Counted from the first letter of the stretch, positions 1 to 10,581 are shown. The stretch: DNA of 64,000 nucleotides from Alitta virens (GCA_932294295.1 OW028580.1:32496136-32560135), one strand, 5' to 3'. Notes: generated by a model not told the origin, from the letters alone. Numbers and translations are program-made.

Positions 1-59
1 TATTCGTGAAGATAGAAATACTTAATAAGAACATCTAAGATCCCAGGGTTATCAAGTTG
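1..59 (-). mobile_element. Fragment of the main LINE family (ORF2, RNase H region)
   Basis: The first 59 bases are nearly identical to the RNase H-coding part of ORF2 in the LINE copies further right (compare 30630-30687). The fragment runs off the left edge, so its 3' end is outside the window. It stops abruptly at position 59, where unrelated sequence starts. It is too short to judge age or integrity. Confidence 0.85.
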
Positions 60-430
60 GAAATGCGAAAAATTGTGAAGGCAATGTCAAAAGTGGGACA
101 CAAAATTTGCTAAAGACACAGACAGAATTTTATTCAAATCTATACAAAAGGGATGGGACTGACATCAGTAAAGCTATGGATTACTTGAAAGCTTTGGATG
201 CTAAGTTAAATGATGATGGGAGAAACCAATGTGAAAATTCTATCGAAAGTGGTAGCTGTGTCTTGTCACACATAATACATTTTGATCAGAAAGGCTGTGA
301 ACAAGGTCGTATTATTGGACAAAATATACGTCTAACAGAAGATATTATATATATAGACTCTTGTGAAGACGAAGAGGTAATCTCATTACTACATCAGCAG
401 AAAGCTTTTGAAAGAGAGAGAAACCCATTC
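60..430 (+). pseudogene. L1/Tx1-like LINE relict, linker and start of RT
   Basis: The plus-strand reading from about 107 has the layout found between endonuclease and RT in L1/Tx1-like LINEs: a Q-x-x-F-Y-x-x-L-Y motif, a stretch ending in a short LNDDGR-like segment, then a G-R-I-I-G-Q-N-I-R-L segment and a degraded version of the D-F-E-K-A-F-D motif of RT. The central part of the usual linker is missing. The reading breaks at the inverted repeat at 421-480. The fragment at 1660-1914 carries later RT motifs of the same type and is probably the rest of the same copy. Class assignment rests on motif order alone. Confidence 0.5.
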
Positions 431-480
431 GTGAGCTGTCTGGCATGAGTTCCTCCGCCAGACAGCTCAGGAATGGGTTT
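421..480. repeat. 24-bp inverted repeat with 12-nt loop
   Basis: The arms at 421-444 and 457-480 are reverse complements at 23 of 24 positions, around a 12-nt loop. The hairpin sits where the L1-like reading frame ends. It could be a snap-back formed during insertion or repair, or the relic of a small foldback element. No coding function is visible. Confidence 0.8.
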
Positions 481-1659
481 CAATGAGCTGATCCACCACT
501 GTGGTTGGGTTTTATTTATATCCCACACTTTTACAGATATTTTCAGCATTTTTAGCTGAGAAAACTAATAAATTAAGAAATGTTTTGACCAAATTCTTGT
601 ACTTTTCATATTGAAATTCCTACACAAACAGTGAGGATCACAAATCTAATTAATATTCATAAACATCTCAGCAGCCAATCACAAAAGAGAACCAAGTACA
701 CAGACAGAAGTCACAACGTCATCCAATTCAAAAGTTTGAAGGCTTTTAGCAGAAAAATAGGCGTTTGATAGATTGTGTTTGTTATAGAAACCTGTGTTTT
801 GTTCATGTAGAAATATGTACTTCATCATTTAATGAGAAAAATATGAGTATTTTATTCAGAATCAGGGTTCAGTGCAACCAATTTCGTCATTGACGCCACT
901 GTGCATTTGGTCTCCATGGCAACAACGCTGAATGCCTATCTGTTAGAGTTTAACAGACAGTTTCGTCGGTAAAAACAAATCGCCGGTACGGATAAACAAC
1001 AAATTATACATATGTAATGTTAGTAGATTTAAAACGAGGAGAGATTCAGCTTCATGCCAGTCTTGATTTAGTCAAAATTGGACAAGAATTGGCGAAGTTG
1101 TGGCCATGGCATGTTGAATGTTGTGGATGTCAGACTGTTAAGACTGTTTGAGATCAACAGATTGTTTTGTCGGTAAAAACGAGTCGCCGGTACCAATTAT
1201 CCATGACATATATAAAGGAACTGGTAGCATATTTAAAGAGAACTGAAATTGAGCTTCAAGCCAATTTTTATTTGGTCAAAATTGGTCAAGAATTGACGAA
1301 GCTGTGGCCATTTTCCGGATTTAATAGGCAAAGTGAAAGTGTAAGTGCTTTGAACTGACTCTCGTCCAGACATGACCAATGACCGCTACGGACAACTTTT
1401 AGTTTTCAAAATTACTTTTAAATAGCAAATTTACTTCAAACCAAGTTTGTGTTCATGAATAGTAGTCTATATAATAGGCAAAGCTGTGATTTTTGTGTGA
1501 AAGTGAAAATGAAAGTGAAACTGATCAACCTAAAGTAGTCCGTCCAATATGTAAATCAGGGATGGTGGAACACAATTTATTATAATTAGGGATGGTGGAT
1601 CACAAAAAATACCACATGGGTTGTTCCTAATAGGTTTTCTATGAGGAACACAGCCAAGT
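481..1659. repeat. Non-coding stretch with a degenerate ~200-bp tandem duplication
   Basis: Two diverged copies of a block that starts near a TCGGTAAAAACRARTCGCCGGTA-like segment lie at about 950-1105 and 1150-1305, a period near 200 bp. Both include a shared stretch around TGGTCAAAATTGG. The flanks are AT-rich with nothing recognisable. This block separates the two L1-like RT fragments. Confidence 0.5.
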
Positions 1660-1914
1660 GTGGGATATTTATTGGTTCTTGATAAGTTTGGTTTTGGTGA
1701 CAAATTTCAAAAATGGCTAAGAATTCGGCAGAAAAGTATGCAAGGGGCAATTTTGACTGATAGATATTTGTCCAAATATTTTAATATTCAAAGCGGCATA
1801 AGGCAAGGTGATTCTTTATTGGCTCTCTTATACATTATTCAAAGCGAGCCACTCAATGCAACATTAAGAAAAACAGAATTGACAAAAGGTATTTATGTTG
1901 ATGGTTTTTTTTAG
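1660..1914 (+). pseudogene. L1/Tx1-like reverse transcriptase relict (central motifs)
   Basis: An 84-codon open stretch shows K-F-G-F-G-D, then F-N-I-Q-S-G-I-R-Q-G-D-S-L-x-x-L-L-Y-I-I and S-E-P-L-N-A. These correspond to the RT block with the G-[VI]-R-Q-G motif, followed by I-E-P-L, in L1/Tx1-type LINEs. The catalytic YxDD box is absent and the frame stops at 1914. It is a dead fragment, likely continuous in origin with 60-430. Confidence 0.55.
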
Positions 1915-3694
1915 GTTAGGAGCAAATAGGAGTGATGTCCAGTTAAACCAACATGCGTGGAGTAGCAGGTGGACGCGAATAGGCATGGTGCTCTATATAT
2001 ATGTGACTTGTATGACATTAAATTACCATAAATTCACTTCTAGATAACATTACTTCAAAGTTTAAACAGATTCTGATACCTCAGGATGAGAGAAAAAACA
2101 ATTGTGCCAGATAAAGGGAAGATGAAAATATATTATGCACATTTTACTTAATTGCAATTGGATGCTTATGATTGAATTGAACTGATTTCATTTTGTGGGT
2201 ATGTGAACACAAAATTGAATTGGGATAGTTCAGAGGGACAGGCATGTCTCCTTGGAGGTGTCAAGGTGAATTACAATTAGCAGTTTAGTATGAACTGCCC
2301 AAAATTATAATATAATAATGATATGGCCTAATTTATAATTGATCTAACATCGCTATTTCATTTTTAAATCAGTGCAGTTGATTTCCATATTAATTAAAAA
2401 ATACTAGTACTTTTTGTGTCAATAATCTTACATTTTGTACTTATCTTTGTTTCACCTAATAAATTATTATTTATTACAAACACCTTGAACAATCACCAAA
2501 CATTTGACTGTTCATTCTGCAAACGCAAATTAATTGATTTAAAAGGGGGGGGGGGTATATTGACTTGCCCTTGGCAATTTATGTTTTCTTATTATTTATT
2601 TCTCTTGGGGGCAGCCAAACCCCCACTACTCTATACAAAATGTTCTTGGAATTGTGCTACAATTCAGACTTGGTAAAATCATTTATAAAATTTAATGGAC
2701 ATCAATTTGGGTCCGCTATACTGCACTAAATCCACATGTTTTTTTATATTTTGGATGATATCATGTCCATACCTATAAAATTGTGATTCTAGTTTTTACT
2801 AGATACTGGGGTACCAGTCTCCATGGACTGGTTCATTGTCTCTGTTTCATGATCACTAATTTGTATGAGATCGGTCCTTTGAGACAAGGATCCAACAAGG
2901 GTATTGTACTTTGGATGTTAAGATTTCTTTTGGATGATTCATTTAGAATGTCAAAGTGATCATCTGAAGGTGTGAAATTGTGTATTGTATTTGATGTTTA
3001 TATTTATTGTTTCATATTTGCTGTTTTCGCTTACTTTCTTTTTCCTCTGTAGTATGTTAAACTCAATAGTTCACACCTCCTTCCAAACTGTCAAATACCT
3101 AGATTTATGTAGTTCCAGCTCATTCAAGTCATTTCCTTCAGAGGAACAACATGTATCTTCTTAGTGTGTTTGTCATATGCTCCAAAAGAATTGTAAGTCT
3201 CATTTATTTTATTGTTATACAGTATATTAACATTATCATTGTAATAGGAAGTTTAAGCATGGTTCTTTCACTAATATATAAATGTATAAAGTAGGTTATT
3301 TGTATTTTCTTTATGTGTATGATTATGTAAATGTTACCTGATATTTGAATATTTATTTGAATGTAGTTTGTATCTAGATCTGTATAAGCTGAGACTTTCT
3401 CAACTGATATTATTGTCATTTCTTTCTATCACTTCTTTTCATATTATTTGTCAATATATTGTTATTGCCCTATAAATTTGTGATTGGTTTACTTTATGTA
3501 CAAATCTTTATTTTTGTCATTTTCAGTTAACCAGCAGCAACAATAAACTGAGTTAAAATCCAGCATATGACTTGTCATCAATAACAGAAGGAGATCTTTG
3601 GACTTCTGATGAGGAATGTTGCGTTTTCGAATTCTAGAAATTTGGATCTAGGTGAATTATTAGGCGAGGTGAGGATCTAGGTTTTGGTCGTATT
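1915..3694. other. AT-rich intergenic sequence, nothing recognised
   Basis: About 1.8 kb without a convincing coding region, RNA gene or repeat family. It contains a poly-G run of about 11 at 2546-2556. Short open stretches on either strand look random. Confidence 0.5.
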
Positions 3695-4895
3695 GAACTA
3701 CGAGCCTGAGGGAAACTGATGTTCTGTGCTGCATTTATTCTCTGTACTTCATTTTCAAGGATCCACGGATGTTCTTGGCCACAGTTTACACATCTAGGGC
3801 TCCACTTAAAGGGAGTTTTTCTGGTGTGGATGTGGTCACCAAACCCACAGTTGGCATATTTTTTTTGTCTTGATCAATTATGGTTCATATGGCCAAAATG
3901 TTGGCATCTAAAACATCTTAGTGGATTGGAAACATTTTGGGCAGACCCTACACCATTCAAATCCAACCGGTGTTTGTGCGTGGGGTGGGTGGGTGATTAG
4001 GGCTTTACGTCCTGTATTTCTGCACCTGATGGGCTAATTAGGACAGGCAGAGACCATGGCAATGAGACGAAGGATGAAACAGCCATCCAACTTAGGCTCG
4101 ACCGGGAATCGAACCCGGGACCCAGCGGTTGGAAGCCCAGAGCGCTACCTCTGAGCTAGGCCCCCGCCCTTTGGTGTTTGTGCGTGTGTGCGTGTGTTTA
4201 ATACCTCATCAAAATGAGAAGTTCAAGGGGTTCCCTTCTCTGTTTGATTTGTAGGATATCCTGCACCTCTCTGTCTGATATCCATTCCCTTAATTCCTCA
4301 TCAGTGCACAGATGGCTTTCAAGGGATAGCACTGTTCCCTTGACTGTATTCAGTGTTCTATGCGGTTCTTTTTCTACAGGAGTCCTTGCAAATTCTTTTA
4401 ATCTTAGGAGTGTCTCTGTTTGATGCCTGGTGTTGTTCTGGACCAACAGAGAGCTAGATCTGAGACATCTGTGTGTTTCCTGTCTGACCCACCAGATTTT
4501 AAAAGGTTAAACAAATGGTAATTGCTGATAATCTAGTGAACCTTTCATCTGTTCTGTTGACTATTACATACTCCGGCCATGATCTCTGTTTTGACATTTC
4601 ATCTGATTCAGCTGATGTTTTTCGAGATCGTTTAGCACCTCAATTATTTACAGTAGCCAATTTTTCGACCTCAGCCTTGTTTCCTGCTGAAGGACGCGCA
4701 CCTTGGTAACCTGGGTGATGTGCGAGCTGGTCAAATTGATGTAAATGAGACATCTTCATTGTGTTTCCCCTGTAAGGTAGGGGACACCTTCCAATAAAGC
4801 AGGAGTTCCTTGTGCAGTGCGTGCCCTATGTTGGCCACTGGGGATCAAGTTTTCACCCAGAGTGTTTCCGCCCTCACCGCATAGAGGCCCAGGAA
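3695..4895 (-). pseudogene. Decayed ORF1 and 5' end of a divergent relative of the main LINE
   Basis: Read on the minus strand, 4198-4446 matches the middle of the main LINE ORF1 (F-A-x-T-P-V-E-K-E-P-H-R and C-T-D-E-E-L-R-E-W). The stretch 3700-3968 corresponds to the zinc-knuckle part. Positions 4515-4895 correspond to the ORF1 start plus the 5' UTR, ending in a diverged version of the GAGGCCCAGG segment at the LINE 5' end. Divergence is much higher than between the other copies, and frameshifts and stops are frequent. A SINE at 3983-4172 interrupts it. It is an old copy of a sister lineage. Confidence 0.75.
3983..4172 (-). mobile_element. tRNA-derived SINE, family 1, full length with TSD
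   Basis: Read on the minus strand it starts with a tRNA-like head: A box TAGCTCAGAGG, anticodon-loop-like CTTCCAA as in tRNA-Gly(TCC), B box GGTTCGATTCC. A body of about 100 bp follows, ending GCCCTAATCACCC with a (CACC)n tail. The 14-bp direct repeat GGTGTTTGTGCGTG flanks it at 3969-3982 and 4173-4186. It inserted into the decayed LINE ORF1. Confidence 0.92.
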
Positions 4896-5113
4896 TGAGT
4901 GTATAGTTTATCTTAAAAGCATGCTTCTAAATTGTATCCTATGATGCTAGTTGTTTCTTTTTGAAGTAATTCGTTAATCTATCTATTGAACCTGAGGGTA
5001 AGTGATTTCCTTCCTCTGTAGAGACTGTGGTAAAATAAGAGACAAGTAATATGTAATTGTCAATTTTGGTGCATAGGTAATTATATGGTACAGACTAAGA
5101 ACATTTAACAGGT
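4896..5113. other. Spacer ending in a LINE target site
   Basis: Short AT-rich spacer with no gene. Its right end (5100-5113) is the left copy of the target-site duplication of the LINE fragment that follows. Confidence 0.5.
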
Positions 5114-5399
5114 GTGTGTGTCTGTGTGTGTGTGTGTGTGTGTGTTATTGTTTAACGCCTCATCAGCACCTGAGTGGGCTTTGTAGAGGCTCTCTAGGTT
5201 AAGATTAATTATCTATATTTGGTAGTAGAAACCAGAAGCATGTAAAATATCAATAATTGTCTGCGTTGGATATCTTGTAAAGAGATGTTGTAAGGTAGTA
5301 GCTTGAAACAAAGGTCTTCTAATGCATTATAAGTGGATGCCATCTAATAAAATATGTTTGATTGTAAGGCTCCGACAACTCTGGCATACCAGTGCCAGT
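5114..5399 (-). mobile_element. 5'-truncated LINE, 3' end only, with TSD
   Basis: It contains the (CA)n tail (TG on the plus strand), the 3' UTR and the last ~65 codons of ORF2. Near-identical sequences AACATTTAACAGGT (5100-5113) and AACATTAACAGGT (5400-5412) flank it, so it is an independent 5'-truncated insertion. It has several private substitutions, so it is older than the copies at 42-64 kb. Confidence 0.88.
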
Positions 5400-5457
5400 A
5401 ACATTAACAGGTACCAAGGGACTGAATAGTGTGAAAATTAACCTATTGCTATTGCAG

Positions 5458-5684
5458 AACTAGCCTCAGAAGATGAGGAAGGTGTGGAAAACGATCTTAG
5501 TGATAAAGAAAGTGAGCGAGCAAATGAACACAGTATGTACAGTATTAATATATATTGATTGCAGTAGCATAGCAGAACCTTAAAATTTGTATCAAGGAAA
5601 CTTATTTTTGATCTCCCATTGCAGAACGGGCCTCTAATGATAAAGATCTCACTGGAAATGAAAGTGACGAAACAAAGGATCACA
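5458..5684 (+). pseudogene. Two similar acidic exons of the recombinase-like gene
   Basis: Exon 5458-5532 (75 bp) follows a TTGCTATTGCAG acceptor and ends at GTATGT. Exon 5625-5684 (60 bp) follows CCCATTGCAG and ends at GTGTGT. Both are multiples of three in the same phase and encode similar Asp/Glu/Ser-rich peptides, the first starting L-A-S-E-D-E-E and the second R-A-S-N-D-K-D. They look like a duplicated exon in a disordered acidic N-terminus. Upstream exons are not found. Confidence 0.6.
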
Positions 5685-5702
5685 GTGTGTGATGGATTTG
5701 GT

Positions 5703-5893
5703 GGTGGATTTGGATGGATTTAGGGCTTTACGTCCTGAATTTCTGCACCATTTGGGCTAATTAGGACAGGCAGAGACCATGGCAATGAGACGAAGGAGGA
5801 AACAGCCATCCAACTTAGGCTCGACCGGGAATCGAACCCGGGACCCAGCAGTTGGAAGCCCAGAGCACTACCTCTGAGCTAGGCCCCCGTCCA
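5703..5893 (-). mobile_element. SINE family 1 copy in an intron
   Basis: Full-length SINE with both tRNA-like boxes and an irregular GGAT-type tail on the plus strand. It lies just after the donor site of the second acidic exon, so it is intronic. I do not see a clear target-site duplication. Confidence 0.85.
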
Positions 5894-6029
5894 TGCAAGA
5901 AAAGGTGACAGACTGTTCAAAGCCAACTTGAACCAAATAGGAATGATGATGTTAATCATGCAGGGAAATTGAACTTGGGTTTGGAGTGTCACTTTAAGAA
6001 CCAATAGGAAGCAAATCAAATGTCTGGAA

Positions 6030-7168
6030 TCTGACTCAGACTCACAAGACAAGGGTGATAGTGATGCAGATGAGAATTATGTGCCTGAAGCAGAAAGTAC
6101 AAATGAAGATGATGATAAGTCAGATGGTGAATGCAAGATTGGGGCTACAAAAAGGTGAAAAATTCATGCGAACAAAGAGAAGACAAAGGAAGTCGAAGTC
6201 CCCATGGTAATAGATAGTGAGTCTGATGATCTGTCTGAAGTTATACCCATGAAATTTCCTTCCTTAGAACGTAAAGAAGACTCAGACTCTGAAGATATTT
6301 TCAATGAAATGGAGGAAATCTGTGACAATGAAAAAGTTACCGATATAAACAATCAAAATATATATTACAGGAAGATAAGCAGGGACGAAATATCAAAATA
6401 AGGCAAAAGGAAGAAATCAGACAGGGTATACAATTCCCTTCATGCATGCCCCTTTGGATGTAAAAAGTTATACCTTAATTTCACTCAACATGTAATCCTC
6501 CGCAAGAAACATCAATACGAACCTCAAGTTTTAGCAATCCAAGAAATCCAGATTAAAAGTAGATACCAGTCAAATCAAATGAGAAAAAGCTAGGGAGCGA
6601 AAAACGGCTCCTTAACCAACTGCGTGCTAAGGGAAGACATCTTCATAACAAAAGAGTGCTAGAAAAGCAATCAGGAGAGATTCTTCTTGCCCGCAGAAAA
6701 ACAGATGGCCCATTTGACATATGGGAGTATGGACCATGTCCAGTTTGTTTTGAATGGTTGCGGTTGGCAGTTTTGCCACGGCATCATGTGAGCTGCCCCG
6801 CAAGAAATGATAATTATCCGATGTCAAAAGGATCTTTATTGGGCTGACCAATGTCTTATCAGGAAGGCTGGAAGTGGGCAAGAACACTCATTTGGTGTAA
6901 GAAGTTTTCCCAATCATGAAAGAAGATGATGCTGGCATTGTTGCTAGGGAGGATCCATTGATTTTACAACTAGGAACAAATTGGCTTAAACGTAATGTTG
7001 GAAACTCAATTATGCGTAAATATTATACTTCAAGCATCATGAGGTTAGCTGCAAAGTTGCGAATACATCTGAATGCCATAGCAACCCCTGAAGGAGGTAT
7101 CCAGTTAGAATACTATCTCACCCCAAAATATTTTGATCAGGTTGCGGAAGCAGCCTTAAAAAGCAGTG
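6030..7168 (+). pseudogene. Zinc-binding region of the recombinase-like gene
   Basis: An acidic segment (about 6030-6340, rich in Asp/Ser/Glu) leads to a Cys/His cluster near 6444 (C-P-F-G-C ... H-V-I-L-R-K-K-H). After a frameshift near 6578 comes a second one (C-P-V-C ... R-H-H-V-S-C, about 6735-6800). A helical segment with I-V-A-R-E-D-P-L-I-L-Q-L follows from 6916. The frame changes at least twice and ends where a LINE has inserted at 7168. The Cys/His clusters suggest DNA or protein binding upstream of a recombinase-like core; this is inference from spacing. Confidence 0.6.
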
Positions 7169-7440
7169 TGTGTGTGAGTTATTGTTTAACGCCTCATCAG
7201 CACTCGAGTGGGCTATGTAGAGGCTCTCTAGGTTAAGACTGATTATCTATATTTGGCAGTAGAAACCAGAAGCATATAAAAAATCTATAATTGTCTGGGT
7301 TGGATATCTGGTAAAGAGATGTCGTAAGGTATTAGCTTGAAACAAAGGTCTTCTAAAGCATTGTAAGTGGCTGCAATCTAATAAAATATGTTAGTGGGCA
7401 CCGACAACTCTGGCATACCGGTGCTGGTTCATTGACTAAA
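7169..7440 (-). mobile_element. LINE 3' fragment, outer copy of a nest in the gene
   Basis: It holds the LINE (CA)n tail, 3' UTR and last codons of ORF2, and stops at 7440 where the tail of a second LINE copy begins. Host sequence TAAAAAGCAGTG at 7157-7168 and TAAAATGCAGTG at 10173-10184 match at 11 of 12 positions. They are best read as the target-site duplication of the whole nest, placing the insertion in a coding exon. Confidence 0.8.
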
Positions 7441-7686
7441 AGGTGTGTGTGTGTGTGTGTGAGTTATTGTTTAACGCCTCATCAGCACCTGAGTGGGCTA
7501 TGTAGAGGCTCTCTAGGTTAAGATTGATTATCTATATTTGGTAGTAGAAACCAGAAGCATACAAAAAATCAATAATTGTCTGGGTTGGATATCTAGTAAA
7601 GAGATGTTGTAAGGTAGTAGCTTGAAACAGAGGTCTTCTAATGCGTTGTAAGTGGGTGCAATCTAATAAAATATGTTTGATTGTTA
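7441..7686 (-). mobile_element. Second LINE 3' fragment, split by a DNA transposon (part 1)
   Basis: It starts with a (TG)n run on the plus strand, then the LINE 3' UTR and the ORF2 end, and is interrupted after GATTGTTA at 7686. The matching continuation (GGGGGCACCG...) resumes at 10069, so the DNA transposon inserted into this LINE. The ORF2 terminus reads I-H/T-L-Q-R-I-R-R-P-L-F, as in the copy at 57776, and differs from the R-F-R-R-P form of the younger copies. Confidence 0.85.
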
Positions 7687-7799
7687 AGCCCCGTTCCCAC
7701 ATAGCCGAGTTACTCGTAGTCAACTCGTAGTAATAACAAAAATTACGTAACACCCAAAATTCGAGGAGTTGGCGACGAATTTTTGCGGAAAAAATGACC

Positions 7800-7960
7800 A
7801 GGAGTGACTCGCCGAGTTACTCGCCGAATTACTCGCCGAGTTACTCGGCGGGTTCAGCGAGCGACTTGCCGAGTACCAGGAGTGACTCGCCGAGTACCAG
7901 GAGTAACTCGCCGAGTACCAGGAGTAACTCGCCGAGTACCAGGAGTAACTCGCCGGGTGA
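7800..7960. repeat. Left subterminal GC-rich repeat array of the transposon
   Basis: Repeated units built on ACTCGCCGAGT, first as CTCGCCGAGTTA then as a ~21-bp unit with TACCAGGAGT. The core echoes CCGAGTTACTCG in the TIR. Open frames here (Ser/Pro/Arg-rich) arise from the repeat and are not taken as genes. Confidence 0.85.
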
Positions 7961-8489
7961 AGCAAGGTGTCTACGACAGCGACGAGTCACCCATCGAATG
8001 ATAGGCCGACGCCAGCCTACCTGCATTCTCAGATGAATATCTCGCTTAATATTTGGTCTATTTTCGATCCGAAAAAACCTATGGAGTCACTATGAATTAT
8101 ACTACATAACAATCTTTATTTGACGAAAATCGGACTAATATTAAGGGAGCAGTAGCTTTTTAAAGAAGCGCTCAGCTTTCTGCATTAATACAGTCTGGGC
8201 GCGGACGCTTCAGGGAGCACCAGTATAAGTAAATTAAATATAGCAAATAAAATCACAGATCAAATCACAAATACTAATTACAATATCAATATTAGATTTA
8301 AATTTTACAAAATATACACAAATTTATACTGATCATAATATCACAATAAGATTCAAATTAACACAAAAAGATAAGAAAGTTATACAAATATAATCATTGC
8401 CTGGTAATTACAATTAAATATATTGCTTTTAATTAATGAAAGCAATTACATATTTTTGTAATTGTGAATGACAATCAAGACAATGTCAT

Positions 8490-8908
8490 ATTACTGTGTC
8501 ATCTTTGAACAAACCATGAAATGACAGGTCAAAGAACCCCAATTTAGGCAATTAGGCAATTGACACATGTATTGAATTTGCTGTATGCTCTACACCAATT
8601 CTTTGTATCATTCAAAATGCTAATAGCAATTACTGTGTCATCTTTGAACAAACCATGAAATGACAGGTCAAAGAACCCCAATTTAGGCAATTAGGCAATT
8701 GACACATGTATTGAATTTGCTGTATGCTCTACACCAATTCTTTGTATCATTCAAAATGCTAATAGCAATTACTGTGTCATCTTTGAACAAACCATGAAAT
8801 GACAGGTCAAAGAACCCCAATTTAGGCAATTAGGCAATTGACACATGTATTGAATTTGCTGTATGCTCTACACCCATTCTTTGTATCATTCAAAATGCTA
8901 ATAGCAAT
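8490..8908. repeat. 139-bp tandem repeat, three copies
   Basis: Units start at 8491, 8630 and 8769 (TTACTGTGTCATCTTTG) and are almost identical. The related transposon at 27689 carries only about one unit, so the array expanded in this copy. Confidence 0.92.
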
Positions 8909-9619
8909 TGACATAACAGTCATGGCAGTTGGCAGAATGAGTAGAAATGAATTGCAATAAAGCTCATCCAAACAATGTATATAAAATGGTCAAAAATATT
9001 GACCACACCATTCATGTCAGGGCCATACACAGAGCACCTTGCCGCCGCCAGACTACCTGCCTTCTCAGACAAATATCTCGCTTAATATTTGGTCTATTTT
9101 CAATCTGAAAATCTGTGTGGAATAAGTATGAACTCGACTATTATTCAATATTTATTTGACGAAAATCGGACTAATATTAGGGGAGCAGCAGCCTTTTAAA
9201 GTAGCGCTCAGCCTTACCTGCATTGATACAGTCCGGGCGCGGACGTCTGCGAGAGCACCACTGTTTGCCCTCCGCCAACTTAGCTGCCTTCTCAGACGAA
9301 TATCTCGCTTAATATTTGGTCTATTTTCAATCCGAAAACGCGTATGGAATCAGTATGATTTATACTACAATTCAGTCCTGATTTGACGAAAATCGGATTA
9401 ATATAAATGGAGCAGCAGCCACCGCAAGACAACTGCCTTCTCAGACAAATATCTCGCTTAATATTCGGGTTTTTTTAAATCCGAAAATACGTATGGAATC
9501 ACTATGAATTATACTACAAAACAATCTTTATTTGACGAAAATCGGACTGATATTAGAGGAGCAGCGGCCTTTTATATTATATACGACCCCCTACGCTGAT
9601 GATGCATGTACTAAAGGTA

Positions 9620-9965
9620 GAACTCGGCGAGTTACTCGGCGAGTTACTCCTACAACTCGGTGAGTTACTCCTACAACTCGCCGAGTTACTCCTCGCACTC
9701 CTGAACATCCCCCCCGAGTGTAATACGAGCGAAAATAGCGCCGAGTAACTCGGCGAGTTCGAGGAGTAACTCGGCGAGTTCGAGGAGTAACTCGGCGAGT
9801 TCGAGGAGTAACTCGGCGAGTCATGGCCGAGTTTTTGGACTCCTGGATAATTCGCCGAGTGTGCCGTGCAGCACGGCATACTCGGGAGACTCGGCAAACT
9901 CGGCTCCAAATCTCACGAGTTCGCTACGAGACTCAGGAGTTACTCGCCGAGCATCTCTCGAGTGC
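9620..9965. repeat. Right subterminal GC-rich repeat array of the transposon
   Basis: Units of ACTCGGCGAGTT and GAGTTCGAGGAGTAACTCGG repeat up to 9965. This is the counterpart of the left array, so both termini carry many copies of a TIR-like word. Confidence 0.85.
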
Positions 9966-10068
9966 GAGGAGTAATCGCCGAGTTTAGTAAGAGTTGGGCC
10001 CGAGAGGCGTGTTACGTAATACTACGAGTTGACTACGAGTAACTCGGCTATGTGGGAACGGGGCTTTA

Positions 10069-10172
10069 GGGGGCACCGACAACTCTGGCATACCGGTGCT
10101 GGTTCATTGACTAAAAGGTGTAAATGTGTAAGTCTTGAATGACCTATAAGGCATCTGTGATATATTCCTTGA
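10069..10172 (-). mobile_element. Second LINE 3' fragment (part 2)
   Basis: Continuation of the LINE split by the transposon, covering the ORF2 C-terminal region. It ends at 10172, followed by the right copy of the target duplication and then host coding sequence. Confidence 0.85.
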
Positions 10173-10581
10173 TAAAATGCAGTGAGCCAGATGAAATTGA
10201 TGATGAAGAACTTTCTGCACCATCCAATGCGCTGAAACTAGCATATGACATTAAAAGACTAGTAAGCATCAAGTTGGCGAATGCCATTCAAAATTATCAA
10301 GAAAGTGAGAGGAAACAAGCCAGTGACTTCTTGCTACTAATGTCAATGAAATGGACCACAAGGCTAGCGAGAATAAACCTTATGTGAAAACAAAGAAGCC
10401 AACGAAAACCGCTCCCTCTGCCGGAAGACATCCAGAGTTTGGCTCAGTATCTGAACAAGTCACTGGAGAAGTTTGACATTACCAACTTAACTTACAAAAA
10501 CTTCAGAAAAGGTGTCATCCTTGCTCTTGCTAAATTAATCACCTATAATCGTAGGCGCCCGGGAGAGCTGCAGGCTATGTC
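10173..10581 (+). pseudogene. Recombinase-like gene, exon with first catalytic-type Arg
   Basis: After the LINE nest the host frame resumes with an acidic stretch (S-E-P-D-E-I-D-D-E-E). It passes one TGA at 10385-10387 and continues to L-P-L-P-E-D-I and N-R-R-R-P-G-E-L-Q-A-M, then GTAAGT at 10582. The R-R-x-G-E-L context matches the first conserved Arg box of tyrosine recombinases. The frame is otherwise intact for about 135 codons. Confidence 0.7.

Larger units (their letters stand above)
7687..10065. mobile_element. Non-autonomous DNA transposon, 46-bp TIRs, TTA duplication
   Basis: Both ends start AGCCCCGTTCCCACATAG and are identical inverted repeats for 46 bp (7687-7732 and 10020-10065), with a further TTACGTAACAC match inside. 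TTA occurs on both sides (7684-7686, 10066-10068), and the intact site TTAGGGGGCACC is visible in other LINE copies, which confirms insertion. The interior has GC-rich ACTCGCCGAGT arrays near both ends, several ~150-210-bp dispersed repeats and a 139-bp tandem repeat. No transposase is encoded. A 3-bp TWA duplication is typical of PIF/Harbinger; that assignment is inference. Confidence 0.9.

Noticed and set aside
2416..2676. Plus-strand 86-codon frame
   Set aside because: Spans a poly-G run and has random composition; no support.
4090..4165. tRNA-Gly gene
   Set aside because: It is the head of SINE family 1: no proper acceptor stem pairing, recurrent with the SINE body, flanked by target duplications.
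7794..8036. Ser/Pro/Arg-rich open frames on both strands
   Set aside because: Produced by the GC-rich subterminal repeat of the DNA transposon; all frames are open for the same reason.
8490..8908. Possible CRISPR-like array
   Set aside because: Units are 139 bp and contiguous without unique spacers; they are a tandem repeat in a transposon.
9577..9909. Repetitive minus-strand frames
   Set aside because: Same cause as above, on the right-hand array.
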